From assembly GCA_035582835.1 (NCBI GenBank), contig JAYKAV010001000.1:4519333-4583332 (forward strand): 64,000 nt of DNA, read 5' to 3'. Of this stretch, positions 48,836 to 61,657 are shown one piece after another; positions within the stretch are counted from its first letter, which is position 1; each line of letters starts with the position of its first letter. Source of the DNA: Phoebastria nigripes (Eukaryota > Chordata > Aves > Procellariiformes > Diomedeidae). The position numbers and the translations under genes were made by a program. The notes under the pieces were generated by a model. It was not told the origin of the DNA. It saw only the letters and a program-made list of their open reading frames with translations, and did not search any database.

Positions 48836-51800
48836 AGAGTGACTACAGGACAGGGATGTTTCCGACCCATTGAGTTACTTGTGTTGTGAACATTCTTGCT
48901 GTGAGTGCAAAGGGATTCATTTGTTACTAATTTGAAATTCCTCAAGTTTTCACCAGTTTGTTTTTGGTTGGTTTTTTTGTTTTGTTTTTTAATAATAAAA
49001 TCGTCTGTATATATACGTCAAATGCAAAATAGTGCAAAACCAAGAGGTAAAATTTGATGTGCTTGTTGCTAATAAGATAACCCTTTTGCAAATTGTTTAT
49101 CTTTTATACCACAGTGGGAGATTTTATGATAAAACTTCCACCAAGAAACTCCATGACATGAAAGTCCAATTATTTTGAAGTTGTAACTAAAAATTGCTTC
49201 TTTAAATGCTCAGAAAAGCACTTTTGTTACAGTGCCAAAAAACTAATAGAGACACAAACCAAAACAGTGGAAAAACTTCTCAGATATTCACTCATAGGTC
49301 TAATGAGCTCAGAACATAGTGTATAGGCAAAGCCAAATTCTGTTTTCAGTGCAGGCTGCAACTGAAATGTATGGGTGCATTATGCAGAACTTAGCAATAG
49401 AAATGTAGGAAATTACCTCTTTCCATTAACAACATTGCATTTACTCAATGCTGTTAAATTGGTAACTTTCCTTTTGAATAATGCTCAGAAGAATCGTAGC
49501 TGCTTCTGCTTCTTCATGGAAAGGTTCTGTGGGAAGAAACTAACTGTGGGTTAGTTGGATTANAAAGAGAAATATGTTGGCTGATGTCATTTATGTGCAC
49601 CAATACTTTCTGGAAACAAAAGACTGCACAAATGTTCCTTGAAATGGTACACAGCAGAGAGACAGTCTTTTGGCAGTGATACAATGAGATATTAAAAGGA
49701 ATTATTGTACCTGAGGTCTGGGAATTTATGGCATCCCTTTGTACAAGCAATCTAAATGTTAATTAGTAACTATAACAGTTTCCATTTTTAATATCTTCAA
49801 GTTTAGCATTAGCTATTTTTTTCTTTACTTGCTTTGCAGTTTTAGTTACTTTGGTTTATGATGAAATATCTTGAATGTGAAGTTCCACAGTATCTTAGTC
49901 TCTTAAAGCACAAAAGCAATAAACTTGTCGAACTATCCACTAAACCCAGTGCAAACACACAGCATAACATTATCCGTCATTTGTAATACCTGAAAATAGC
50001 CATTTGTCCCAGGTGTACTTCTAATTTTAAGACCCAAACTAAATGCCACAAGTCTGGAGCCTTTTGGATTTTTTTCCTTCACACCTTCATCGCTTAATTG
50101 CTCTTAGTTTCTTTCAAATTGCCTCTGCAGGATATAGTTACAGCCCCGCAAGTAACTCTCATGTTCGAGAGGCGGTGACTGGCCCCAGACCAGCAGTTAG
50201 AGCCAGTCTGCGTGACATTACAGTCTAGTTACAGAGACAGCCCGAGAGGCCTTAGGGTGATGCAGCATTGTATTTCAGGGGAAGGCAGGAGAATAAATGA
50301 ATGGTCAGATTGTGTTTCTCAGGGAATAGGTTGCTGCAGTATTTGAGATGTGAAATGAGAGCATCATAAGCATTTTGCTAGCAAAGAAAGAAGAGAGAGA
50401 CTCTCTCAGAGGTGGTGTTATAGAAGAGAAGTTAGACGTAGTGGAGATGTGAGGGTTCTAGAAAGTTGCTTGTGTCAGAGGCTGGAATGTCAGACAGCTG
50501 GTGATGATCTTGGGAAGCCAGAGAAGAATTTGGTGAATGATAAAGATGATAGAGATACAGTAATCATGTTTAGCTTATACTGAGTGAAGAGGAAGATGTA
50601 CTACTTAAATTTGGGATGAGAAGGGTTTGAGATTGGGAGGGACTGTAGGAGGAGGTGTAGAAGCCAGTTCTGGAAAGTTCCTTTAGGAAGGAATTGGAGG
50701 TAAGGTCAAAAAGTGCCTAAAATCTGAATGAAGAGTTCGACTCCTTTATCCCTGTTCTCTTAGTGATAGGGGAATCTTTCATTAACTGCAGAACTATTAC
50801 TAACCCTTGAGTGTCATTCCAGAGTTGGTAACCAGTGGCACAGCAGTGACCAGTGAACTGACAGACCTGCTCTGCCTTTGCTGGTTTTCTTTTTGGTTTT
50901 GGGATGTTGTTTTGTTTTGTTGGGAGCCTATTGATTTCTTATCATGACAGTATTCAACCTCTCACTGTTAGAGAAAACTGAAACAGATTGTGTCACTCCA
51001 CACAATTCTCCACTTCAACTCCATTCCGGCAAGCGCTCTCTCTCTCTCAGGGATGTGTTCTCACACAAATGGTGCTGTGTACAGGCAGCACTTACTGTCC
51101 CCAAGACCAGGTCCAGGTCTGTGCTGTGCTGCGGCATGGGTATCTCCATGCCTGGAAGTAATCAGATTTCACTGGCTGAGTTGTCAGCAGCTGGAGAGGA
51201 TTTCAAAAACTCTGGATCTCCACACTCAAGCTGCTGCTGCCTGGTGTTAAAACATAAGGAAGTGGCTTATTGCCTATCTAGCTCCTAGACAGGAGCAAAG
51301 TGCCAAACTGCTTCTCACAGAGGTTTTCCTGTGTGGAATCTCTCTATCTTTTCTGCTTTCTGTAAGAGGAGGAAGCTAATTCTGCCTATGTGCATATGAC
51401 TTCAGATTTTTCTTTTCCCCTGTCTTTCAGTGTCTTCTGTTAGCCTGTGAGCTGCACAGACTCCCTGGTCTTCATAAGCTGTGGCAAAATGGTTTTATGA
51501 AGGGCTAGAAATGGCAACAGGTAATCTGAAAAAAAGTGGAATCTTAAAATTAACTGAATTTATGTATGTCTTATTAAAAGAGCATATCTGATAACAAAAC
51601 CAATATGTCTTAGCATTGATTTATGTTTGCAATGTGGTAGGAGTGTAATGTTGATTGATTTGAATATTTTTGACCGAGGAGAAGCGGCAGCAGGAAAATG
51701 TTAGGATGTGTATAGGTTTTGCAGCCTGTTTTCCTTTCCATTTGAAGCTGTCTATNCTGGCATTTCTTTTCATTTTCAGAAAAGAGAAAAAGGCAGATCT

Positions 51801-52870
51801 GGGGACAATTTATTAACTCAATTCCGTCCTTTTTTAAAATGTAAGCCATTGAGCTAAAGAAAACTGCCTCCTGGGGGAAGCCTCTCTCTAACAACACAAC
51901 AGGGCCGGTTTTGGTCTTCCAGCTCCCATCACATTATTGCCTGGGTGCTGTCCGTGCTGAGAGGGGGAATGCAATGAGAGCTCAGCTTCCGAGAGCCAAT
52001 GTGAGAAACTGGCAGTGCCTTCTGCAGGAAAACTCGAGTTTCAGGTTTCTATTTGTACATCCCCTCTTGCATGGGAGTTGCCCAAGGTTTTTGAAGAGGA
52101 GTTCTGTGCAGTGGATGCTGTCTCCCAAGGAGAAGCCTGTTTTATAGACATAATAAAATTCAACCAATCTCAAGCAACAAAACCATAGGAAAACTTCATC
52201 AGTGTGCCAGCTTTCATGACTCCTGTTTTTAAACAATGCACTGACAAGTTATAGGCATGTGTCCCCTAGTAATACTGAAATTAAAAGTTTATTTTTTTCT
52301 CTCTCAAGTTTAAGCCCTGCAAAGCTCTGTGTGAGCAAGGTATGTGGCTGCACGCAGTTTGAAGATAACTGTGTTTCCTTGAGTGGCTATTTCAGTAACC
52401 ACTTCTGTATATGGGATGTCTAAACAGACAGAGAAGGCAGGTGGTTGAGTAGAATTAATTCCTTAAGGACTCAGAATCTGTCATGTTTAAGTTCATGTCA
52501 CTGAAACAAAAAGAAACATAAACCAGAGCCTGAAGTGGTATTATTTGTGTCAAATTTCTTCCTGAATCTGGACTTGGAACAAAAGCTGTTACAGCTGTCT
52601 CCCTGCTTCCAAGGAGTGCCACAAAATCTTACTTGGTTTATCAGTTACTAGGATCCTTGAAACTTGTCATTAGCAATTTTTTTTTTTTTTTTCATAAGTA
52701 TCATCTCTTTCCAGTTTATATTTTGTGAAAAACAGATTGAGAGATTCCAGAACTAACTTAGTGGAAGACTTTCCCTGATTTGGAGCAAAGAGATTGTAAA
52801 TGTGTAGTCAGTACGGAGGTGAAGACTTTCTCCCAGGGCCATGGATGGTTCAGTTTTGTTTGGTGGATTT

Positions 52871-52902
52871 GGGAGATGGGTGAAGATAAGGGGGGAGGGG
52901 GG
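52871..52902 (+). other. G-rich tract, possible G-quadruplex
   Basis: Tracts G3, G3, G6 and G6 occur with loops of 4, 9 and 1 bases. The 9-base loop exceeds the strict rule, so folding is less certain than for the motifs at 41400 and 44623. Confidence 0.55.
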
Positions 52903-53093
52903 AGAAGGTCTCTGACTTTTGAAATTTTATCCTAGATCTGGGAAATCAGTGCAGTCATAGTTCCTGACAAGTCAGCATTTTCTAGAGCAAAAACATTTAG
53001 GAAAATTCAGTATCAGTTCAGTGTGAGGTTATAGATGGCATGTTCATGTTCAAGTTAAAATTACTGCTGTTACAGCATAAATTCTGTATCCTC

Positions 53094-53101
53094 TTTTTTT
53101 T

Positions 53102-53138
<37 letters not shown>
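53094..53138. repeat. Long poly(T), T8-CC-T35
   Basis: Eight T, two C, then 35 uninterrupted T. This is the longest homopolymer in the window. No target duplication or retrogene is visible beside it. Confidence 0.85.
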
Positions 53139-53141
<3 letters not shown>

Positions 53142-54040
53142 TTAGTACTGTTCAAATTTGCACAAAAATGGGATCTTTTGTTTCTTTATATTTCAGTTAA
53201 TCCTCAGCATAATATTTATACTGTTTGTATCTGTTAAGTGGTTGCTGTGGAAATTAGTATATTGCATAAAGTTGTGAGTTCAGCAGGAGTATATGGACTC
53301 CAAAACCATCTAAACAGGATCCTTGTTTTTATGTAAATGTTTGTATTAATCAAAATTGAAGAAAGGAAAGAGGAGAATGAATGCTTCAGATTTTTTTCCT
53401 TTCTCAAAATGGAAGTGTTTCCATTGGGGTTTCTTCTGTTATTTAAGCTGTGAACATGAGTGAATATAATCTATATTCTCATTATATGCAGAGACATAAG
53501 TTTTAGTTTCCTTTCTACCTGCTTAAATCAAATTTTCTTCTTTTCTCTTGTTATGCAAATAAGAATGGGAAGAGCATTTAGCATGCAATATGCACTCTGT
53601 GAGCATCTTGACTTCATTCCCAGAACACTCTTTATAGATATAACTTACAAAATTAGGAGTAGTATTACATACTGGATTGTATCAGAGTGTGTCAAGTAAT
53701 AACACTTTAAATTGAATTAAGTCACTGATGTTTTGATATTAAGTAGTTTCTGTATGACTGGTAACTTTGTTCAGTGCCCTACCTCTTCTTTTTGCATGAT
53801 ATTTTGCATGTATAAAAGTATGAGGATCTAATTATATAGTAGTTATATTACAAATACTAGTCTCCATGCAATTTTTTCTCCCTACTTTATTCAGAAACTA
53901 CTCATTGAAAAGTATCAAATCCCTAAGAAAGGCAAATCCGTCCAAGCACAGGATACCCTTGTGAACTCTTAACTGTGTTGTTGGTTTTGAGGTTGGTAAT
54001 ACTTATGTTGGAAAATTTTTAAAAAGAAAAGAAAAATAAA

Positions 54041-54056
54041 TTTCTTTTAAAAGAAA
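54041..54056. repeat. Perfect 16-bp palindrome
   Basis: TTTCTTTTAAAAGAAA is its own reverse complement. Confidence 0.9.
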
Positions 54057-54109
54057 ATGACATTTTTGTGAAACCAACTTTCTGCAAACATCATTTTAAT
54101 TGAACTTTT

Positions 54110-54126
54110 TTCAAAATAATTTTGAA
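54110..54126. repeat. Inverted repeat, 8-bp arms
   Basis: TTCAAAAT and ATTTTGAA flank a single A, so the arms are perfectly complementary. Confidence 0.85.
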
Positions 54127-55116
54127 ATTGGTATTATAATAGAAAAATTGAGACTATTTTAAATTATTTGCTTAAAATTACTTTTTAAAACATTATTTTG
54201 AAAAATGTAATAATAATTTCACAATAAACAAGAAAATGGGTCATCTTTTATTAAATACTGATGGACTTTTTGAGAAAGTGCTAACCAATACCTGCTCTTA
54301 TCTTGTTCAGACTCACATTGAAAACAAATATTGAACTTTATAAAGAAACAAAAAATCTAAGATTCAATAACTTACCTAAACTTCTTGTGTTTGGTTACTG
54401 CTTGATGTGAGTTACAGCTGCTTACTATAAAAAAGGGAATACTGGGATCTAAATGTCCCACATAAAGCAATAGCATAAAGATAAATTGTTTACAGACCTT
54501 TTCACTGCCTGCCTGACAAATGGAAAAGAATTGGTCTTGAGAATTGAGAGAGAAAAAAATATATATTTCAGAGACATCTTGCAAGATTAAAAAAAGATCA
54601 GAGCAGCTACCACTGTGCCTTTCACTTTTTAGACATGCTGTGTTAATTCTGTTTTTTAAAGGTAAATTTATTTAGTCTTCTGGTGCATGGAAAATGATAC
54701 CTGCAGCAGCTTGTATGTATTCTCTGCATTTCTCTGGGAGTGTGCATCCCTCTGTGCAGACCTGAGACTATTTGAAGGAACTGCACAGAAGTGCAGGTTT
54801 AAAAAACTGAAGTTTTTTTAGGGTTCAAATGACTGCAGGTAGTGCTATGCCAACCTGAAAAAGACGCTTAAAAACAGTAACAGCCATTTTGATTGGGTAC
54901 TTGTTTTGGGTGTTTAATTTGGTTATTATGCATGGCTTTTGCAGCAGTCTGCCAAACAGCGCTTCATTTGCCCATAATTCTGCAGTTCTCACATTTGCCA
55001 TATTTGACCCTCAGCTCCCAATTGCATTGTAGTTTCTCCTTGGCCTCACATAATGCACTTTGCTGCTATTTCTGTGTTATTTTAAGATCGATCAAGAGTT
55101 TTCTAAAGGTTTGATT

Positions 55117-55128
55117 CCCCCCCCCCCC
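55117..55128. repeat. Poly(C) tract, C12
   Basis: Twelve uninterrupted C in otherwise AT-rich DNA. Confidence 0.85.
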
Positions 55129-56181
55129 GTCTTTATTGCAAGGTATGTTTGTTTACCGTATAACTTTATTATTTTCAATTTTTCCACCTGTTGAATTTAA
55201 CTTTAATGTGAAGCCAAGTTTTGCACAGCCATTTTTTTTCCTTCATACTCGTAGAAATAAAGGAGCACTATTGCGCTGATTAGACATGGTTTACATGTAA
55301 CTGCACTTCAGGAAGGTTTTTTTTTTTACGTATTAAAAAACATACATTTATATGGCCTGCATATGCAAATATGGATGCCTTCTGCTTACTTTCAGCTTAC
55401 CCACAGAATAGACTGCTATTTTTAAAAATCCACACCTATTTTCTTCCAGTGTTAGAAGTTTTTAATCTGTAACTTAAATACGAGCATCACTTTATATCCA
55501 TTTGTTCATGGGTTCCCAAAAGTTTAATGGCAAGTTGTTTAAAATGAATCCTTGGAGAAATTTAGAACTAAGGGAAGTTTATGCAGAATAATCATGAGTT
55601 GTATATAATCCCTAAATATTCAACTGTCCATGGCTGCACTTCTGCATCTATATGATCTGTGAAGGATTTTCCTGTGGTTGTCTTGGCCCTTTCTTTGGGC
55701 AGATTTGAGGTGTTAGGCAAAATTAACGGTGTTCTTGTGACAGTGTTCTCAGATGCTAGTGGCACCTTTCCTCTTTTGAAGTATCAGCTACTCTCCTCCC
55801 CTGGACTTGAGGACTGGATAAGGGTTTTGTACTTTGTCTCCAGTGCTAATGAAGCTTGTTTTTTGCCAGGACATAAGAAACAACAGGAAGTGATACCACC
55901 CTGAGGGCAGGATTTTTGTCTGGGTTTTTTTTTGTTGTTGTTACTTAGATTTGCTACTTAGGACATGGACCTTTTAGTGGTTAGAGGAACTCAGTCAAGG
56001 CCTCTTAGCTCCTATTTATTTGTGAAACACCTGCCCAGAACACTGTATAGGGACATGGCTGTAGCTGTTTTAAAAGAAAAGAGGTGTGTGTGTGTGTGGG
56101 AAGTATNCAAGAAGTCCTCTAGAGAAAGGTAGGGGGAAGAAATACTTCAAAATGATCCCATAATGCAGAGCTTGCTTTTTG

Positions 56182-56210
56182 CCCCCCCCCTCCCCTTTTT
56201 TTTTTTTTTT
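56182..56210. repeat. C9-T-C4-T15 polypyrimidine tract
   Basis: Nine C, one T, four C, then fifteen T. On the minus strand this is a poly(A) run into poly(G), the same arrangement as at 32955. Confidence 0.85.
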
Positions 56211-57963
56211 GTGGGAAATGTAAGAGAAGCCAATTCTTCTATATGTTGTCAAGCTGCACAAAAAGAGACTTTCAAGAAAGTATATTTGACCTGAATCAGA
56301 AGTTGCAGTGTTTGTGTAGGCCTGTAAATTGCAGAAGTAATCTTTGAACTGCCTTCAGAGGTTCTAAGTGTTGTGGGTCAGAGAGGCAGACATGGCATCT
56401 ACAGGGATATTTTTGTCTACTATGGAGAGGGCAAAACAGTGTCTGAAAGTACCTAGAAAATATTTCAGACACAGATGTATTGTCAAACTGGAACAGAACC
56501 TGTCATTTTGGTTGGGAGCTTGCTTTATTTAAAATGGGGGAGGATTGACAATTGGCAAAGTTATCAGCCCCTTGAAAAGTGCTGTTTATAATAGTAATAC
56601 CAACAGACTTTAAACTATAGTGGCACTGCTGAGCTATGCAGTAATAATGTTACAACATGTAGGGCTGTCAGACTTAATGCCACTAAAGTGTGTCTAGATG
56701 GTAAAAGCAATGACGGATGAATGTCTTGGTTGGCAATAACAGGTCTCCTCAGTCCAAAAGACTGAGAGCCCCTAAAATAACTGCAGGCAAACTAATGGGG
56801 ACATTCACTGAGCTGCACCATGGCACCTTGCTCTTCAGGGTTCTAACAGCTTGTCAAAACTAAAAACAATTACAGAAATACACTACTGAAATATAAAACA
56901 GCTGGGATACCTTGTGCCCTATTGCAGCTAGCAAAAAGCTGCAGGATTCAAGGATGAGGTAGAGTTTTTTCAGCCTTGGGTTTCCTGGCCCCGTAGAAAG
57001 AACTTTGAGGAGGCTGCAAGGCACCTATGTTCTCCTGACAAAAGCATTGAGACAGCTGCATGTTGCTTTCAGAAGTGACTGAATGCTCAGGTTTGCTGCA
57101 CAGAGCAGAGATGTCTTAAATATCTTGTGGGAAAACAAACCCAGAGTTTCAATCTCATGCCTATCTCGCTTGTCAGTTAACATGAGGATGTAACTTCAGT
57201 GCAAAGTGAGTGGGGACTTCTGTGTATCAGGTACAGGGAAGCTGCCACACGTTTAGTTGATGCAGGCTGGGCAGTGTTTAGCAGCATATAATGAATTGCT
57301 TAACCATGTGAGCAGCAGCCTCAGCTAGAGGTGATTGTTCCAGGGAAGAGTGATGTGTTTCAAAAATTGCATCATAGAAAATCATAAATAATTCCTAATG
57401 ACCCCACTCTTGTGCAGGATTTACATGAACATCTTTAATAGTACCAGTGTTGAACAATATGAATATTTTATTAATTTTTTCCTAATTTTTTTCTGCATAT
57501 TATTTGNAAAAGTTCATTAACACCTTTTTTTCTTTCTTTCATTATATTAGAGACAGGATTAGCCACTGTTGAAGCAGTCCAGAAAAAAATGTATGTGTCC
57601 AAGAAAAATATTTCATATACAAATACAGTATTGCCTTCCTCTCCGTTGCTAATACACCTATATGCATATTCATTCAAAGGAAAATCATTAAAATAAAAAA
57701 GTGAACCAGGTTTTATGGTCATACTGTGGCCTTTTAAAGAAGACCTTGTATGTCTGTTCCTACATGAGCCACGTACCTGACCCCTCCTCTTGTGCTTCTA
57801 AATCTAATAAGAAATACAAGTAGAAAGAGCAATGCACTTTTTTGTCATACTGCCTGGACAAACTAATGGCCTACATGACCATCTTCATAATGTGGGAGAA
57901 GTCATCTTTACAAAGATAGTTTTATTTCATCTTCACATTACATACATGAGAAATATATACCTG

Positions 57964-58011
57964 GTATATATACTCATATATATGTATATATATACACACA
58001 CACTCTCACTC
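57964..58011. repeat. Compound (TA)n(CA)n(CT)n microsatellite
   Basis: TA-rich repeats with short interruptions (57964-57995) pass into CA repeats and then CTCTCACTCA. It is probably polymorphic in length. Confidence 0.75.
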
Positions 58012-59917
58012 ATTACTCCATGTTTTAAATGTATATTCAGATCCCAAATTCCATAACGGTACCTTTGGGAATCCAGCAGGTTTCAGTCTGTTTCCTTTTC
58101 AAAATTCTGTGCATTCCCTGAGATGGTCTGAATCACTGTTGAGACTCTTTTAATACTGATCTGCATATAAACCATGATCCCAATAGTAAGCTGTGCTCAT
58201 CATACTCTTTTTAGAACTTATTCTTACCCTAGAAGAACTAATGAACCAAAACAGATACAGTAACTGACCCTACTGATGCCATTCAGCTACAAAGAGACTG
58301 GTGTTTTACATTTTGGAGGCATAGAGGTTGCATCTAGTGTCAGCCTTTGCATTTAGTTTGTTACTCTTTATCAGTAATTCCTTGTTGGCATGATGAAATA
58401 GCTGTGCTTTAGGAGTTTGGCACTATGTGGCTTATGTTAATGATGTTATTAAACCTATCTCAGTTTTATCTGTATCTGGCAATTCCTATTTCTGCTACAT
58501 ATTAGGAAAACATTGTTGATATTAATTTTTAATGTTCTCTATACTGTGTGCTGGATAATGTTATGAACTGTTTCTGAAACCAAACTGGTTTGTCATTTAA
58601 AGAATTATTTACAGGGATGCTTCAGTGAGTACCCTGCTCCTTGCACATGGGCTCATGATCCGGTATTGCCTCCAAGCCCCTCTCACCTGCAATCCGTGCT
58701 GTACCTTTGGAGTTGTATAGAGTAGTGTGATGCACTGTGCTGTTATATGTGCAACACTGACTCACTGGTGTGCTCTAGTCAGAGTCTGATTTAGAAAAGA
58801 GGAAAAGCGATTAACAAAGCTCAGATGTGTGGAGTTAAGGAAAAGTAGGTAAATACACTAAGCACAGGTCATGGCGGAGTTGGATTCAGAAAGGAGTTTG
58901 TGTGTAAGGGAAAACGATGTCCATGTTTGCACTAAAATTTGCTTGATGAAAAATTACTGGCCTTTTTGGAAAGCCTTTGGGTAATTTCTGTTTTGCAGTT
59001 TTCTTCAGTGAATAAATGTATCACAAAGATGTTTAGTGTGCATGCCTTCCTATAGGTTGAATAAATTCAGTATTCTGTCTGCTCAGAGCGTGCTTCTTTT
59101 TTTTTTAATTTGTATTTTCAAAGGCTGTAATCTTTAAAATTGGTGAATGTACTGTTTTTTCTGCATTCATTAGAATACTGTCAGGTCCCAATCTGGTGTC
59201 ACCTTTTTTGCATTGATATGTTATTTTTTCTATTTAATTTTGACACAATGAAGTGACTGAGAGGCTACATTAAAGCCCATCTCTTTTCCAGTTGCCCAAA
59301 AAATAAGAGAATTAGCTGTTGAATATTTCTCCTAGTGTACAGAGCCCTCTTAATTCCATTAGCAATGCATAATTATGGAAGTAAAATGGCACAGCCAGTG
59401 AATCCTTGTTGTAGATAAAAATAGATCGAGAAAATACTTTTTTTGATGTGTTCAAACAGAAGAATCTGCTCTAAGAAGACTTCCCTCCAAATCTTAGAAC
59501 CTGAGCTTTGCCAGAAGTCTCAAGACTCTGTCTGGCTTCTTCCTTTTAATAAACAAAACTGCATCAATAAGGACCTCCAAATGAGTGCTCAGAGATCTGT
59601 GACTCTGCTAATGCTTTGTGAAAATGAAATAGACTGTTCTAAATAGAATACAGGTGTTCATGCAGAGTGGTGTCAAACTCAGTTATTGAGGGATAATGGG
59701 CTTCCCAATGTAAATGACAGTGGCAAAGGGAACATACTTTCCATTTTAAATACAGACAGCATGTAAAGCCCTGTGCCTGAAAATCAATTAAGCTGGCTAT
59801 TGTGGTTGAGATCTTCCAGGGCCAAAGTCCACCAGTGCAGTAACTGTCATGTCTTTGTTAATAAATATTGAATGCTTTGTATGTAACCCTGAAAAATGGT
59901 TCAATTCACAAATGGAA

Positions 59918-59931
59918 ATTTGCATTTGCAT
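59918..59931. promoter_or_regulatory. Two overlapping POU octamers
   Basis: ATTTGCATTTGCAT contains two exact octamers (ATTTGCAT, the reverse complement of ATGCAAAT) at 59918-59925 and 59924-59931, sharing two bases. Octamers are recognised by POU-family factors. Chance occurrence of such a pair is low but not negligible in 64 kb of AT-rich DNA. Confidence 0.4.
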
Positions 59932-61635
59932 CAGATGTAACCAGGGTGAACCATGATTAAGGCACTGAAAAGGAAAACATGATTTTGTAGCCTGTGTTCC
60001 TCATATTAGTAAGGATCTCTTACCTGAGGAGGAGATGCTGGATCAGGCTTGAAGTAAGGAAAAAGACAGAATATGTACAGTGCATAAACATCTCATAATA
60101 AACCACACAGATGACAGCAGTAAAACAGGATCAATTATTCGTGCTCCAGGCACAGAGAACAGTGCAAGCTTATTTCCAACACATACAGACGAAAGGATGC
60201 CTAATAACAAGCCAAAAATGCCTGTAAATGTTTGCCAGCAGTCCTTAATCAACACCAGGGATGTGATCGACCGTTCAATAGGGAGTTAATTTCTCAACAG
60301 ATGACTCTCTCTCTTCACTTTCTGGGCAAACATCTTACNAGCAGCATGATAAAGATCGTTTTAAGGCCACCAGCACCTCAGACTGGGGGATTACAAGAGG
60401 ATACAATTCCACCTCTCTCTTTCTCTTCTGTAAAAGGTGAAGAATGTGAAATTTTTGAGACACCTGTGCACTTTTCATGTGCTTCTGTTCAAAATATACC
60501 AGTGCCTCCATCTCTGCAGGTGTCAAATTCTCTCTTCCTTTTGAGTTGGCTCTAAAATAGTTTCAGAAATTAACATCCTTCTAAGCCTTCTTCCTCTCAT
60601 TTCCTCAGCTCCTACCTTAGGAACTTGAAATGGCAGAAAGATGGGTAAAAGGTGTTGAAAACTTTTCTTTTTGGTGGTTTCCAATGTACATTATGCCTAA
60701 TTTTGAGTCAGTGAAAATTAATACAGTGTGTAACTTTATTGGTAGCTGTAAAAGAAATCACACGAGTTAAAACCAACAAACATTGACCATTAAGAAACTA
60801 CAATGTCTGGTAGACCCATGGTTCAGTACATCTAAGTAAAATTGCTGCTGCTATCCTGTGCATTGAAAAATGCTTTAATGATTATCTGTAACGTAATTCA
60901 GAGTTGTTTTTTTCCCCTCTTTTTGCCTTTGGATTTGAGCAAGGCATCAAATACAAGGAAAAAATGGTCAACATAACAGCTTCAGAGAGGGCCAAAACTA
61001 CTGTGATCGTTAACTACTTGCTGAAAAAAAAAAAATCATGCTGATAAAGTAATCTTGAAGTTCCTTTCTTCCTGTCTTCCTCTGAGCTATATTTTCTCCT
61101 CTCTTACTTTAGGTTAGCCTGAAGTTGGATGCGATTAAGAATGTTTTAAAGTTAATTGCATAGAATGCATATGGTTCATAAATATACACTTAGCACTTCA
61201 AACAACAAAACTGCTAGGTTCATTTGCCATACGTCTGCTGTTTCATTTTTGAGGTGCTATTCTTCCCATTGAATTTCTCCCCTTTACTGTGTTTTGGTGA
61301 CCTCAGCAGACTATTATAATGCTGCTAAAATTAGCTTATCTGTGATCAGCTGAAGGGGATGATAGAGAAGTGATTCAAATGCAAATTTTACAAGGTAGAA
61401 TTTGTTTTCAGAAGCTGAATTTTATTCTTTATATAAATTGTTTCATTCATACACTGCAGAATAGGTGCTGATAAAATGAAGTTTAAAAGTTGGTTTATTC
61501 AGGCAGATAAGACAGTATCTAAAGGTATAAAAATTGACAAAATAGTACCAATACTTACAGATGTTGCAGTATAATTAGAAAGAAAAAGCTATACAAGAAT
61601 GAAGGTAATAAGTGGAGTTTATAGAAATAAATATT

Positions 61636-61657
61636 TTATTATTATTATTATTATTAT
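61636..61657. repeat. (TTA)n microsatellite
   Basis: About seven uninterrupted copies of TTA/ATT, the longest trinucleotide run in the window outside the LTR. Confidence 0.8.

Larger units (their letters stand above)
48836..53989. other. Non-coding stretch, no gene seen
   Basis: No exon is recognisable. The plus strand is notably purine-rich across about 50380-50700, without a known repeat. The two frames at 50944-51288 and 50990-51250 (+) overlap in different phases and show no domain. A very long poly(T) lies at 53094-53138 and a G-rich tract at 52871-52902. Single N at 49563 and 51756. Confidence 0.55.
53990..54250. other. Very AT-rich segment with palindromes
   Basis: By eye well over 80% A+T, with repeated ATTTT/AAAAT and AATAATTT words. 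It contains a perfect 16-bp palindrome (54041-54056) and an 8-bp-arm inverted repeat (54110-54126). Such sequence fits a scaffold/matrix attachment or DNA-unwinding region, but that role is inference only. Confidence 0.5.
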
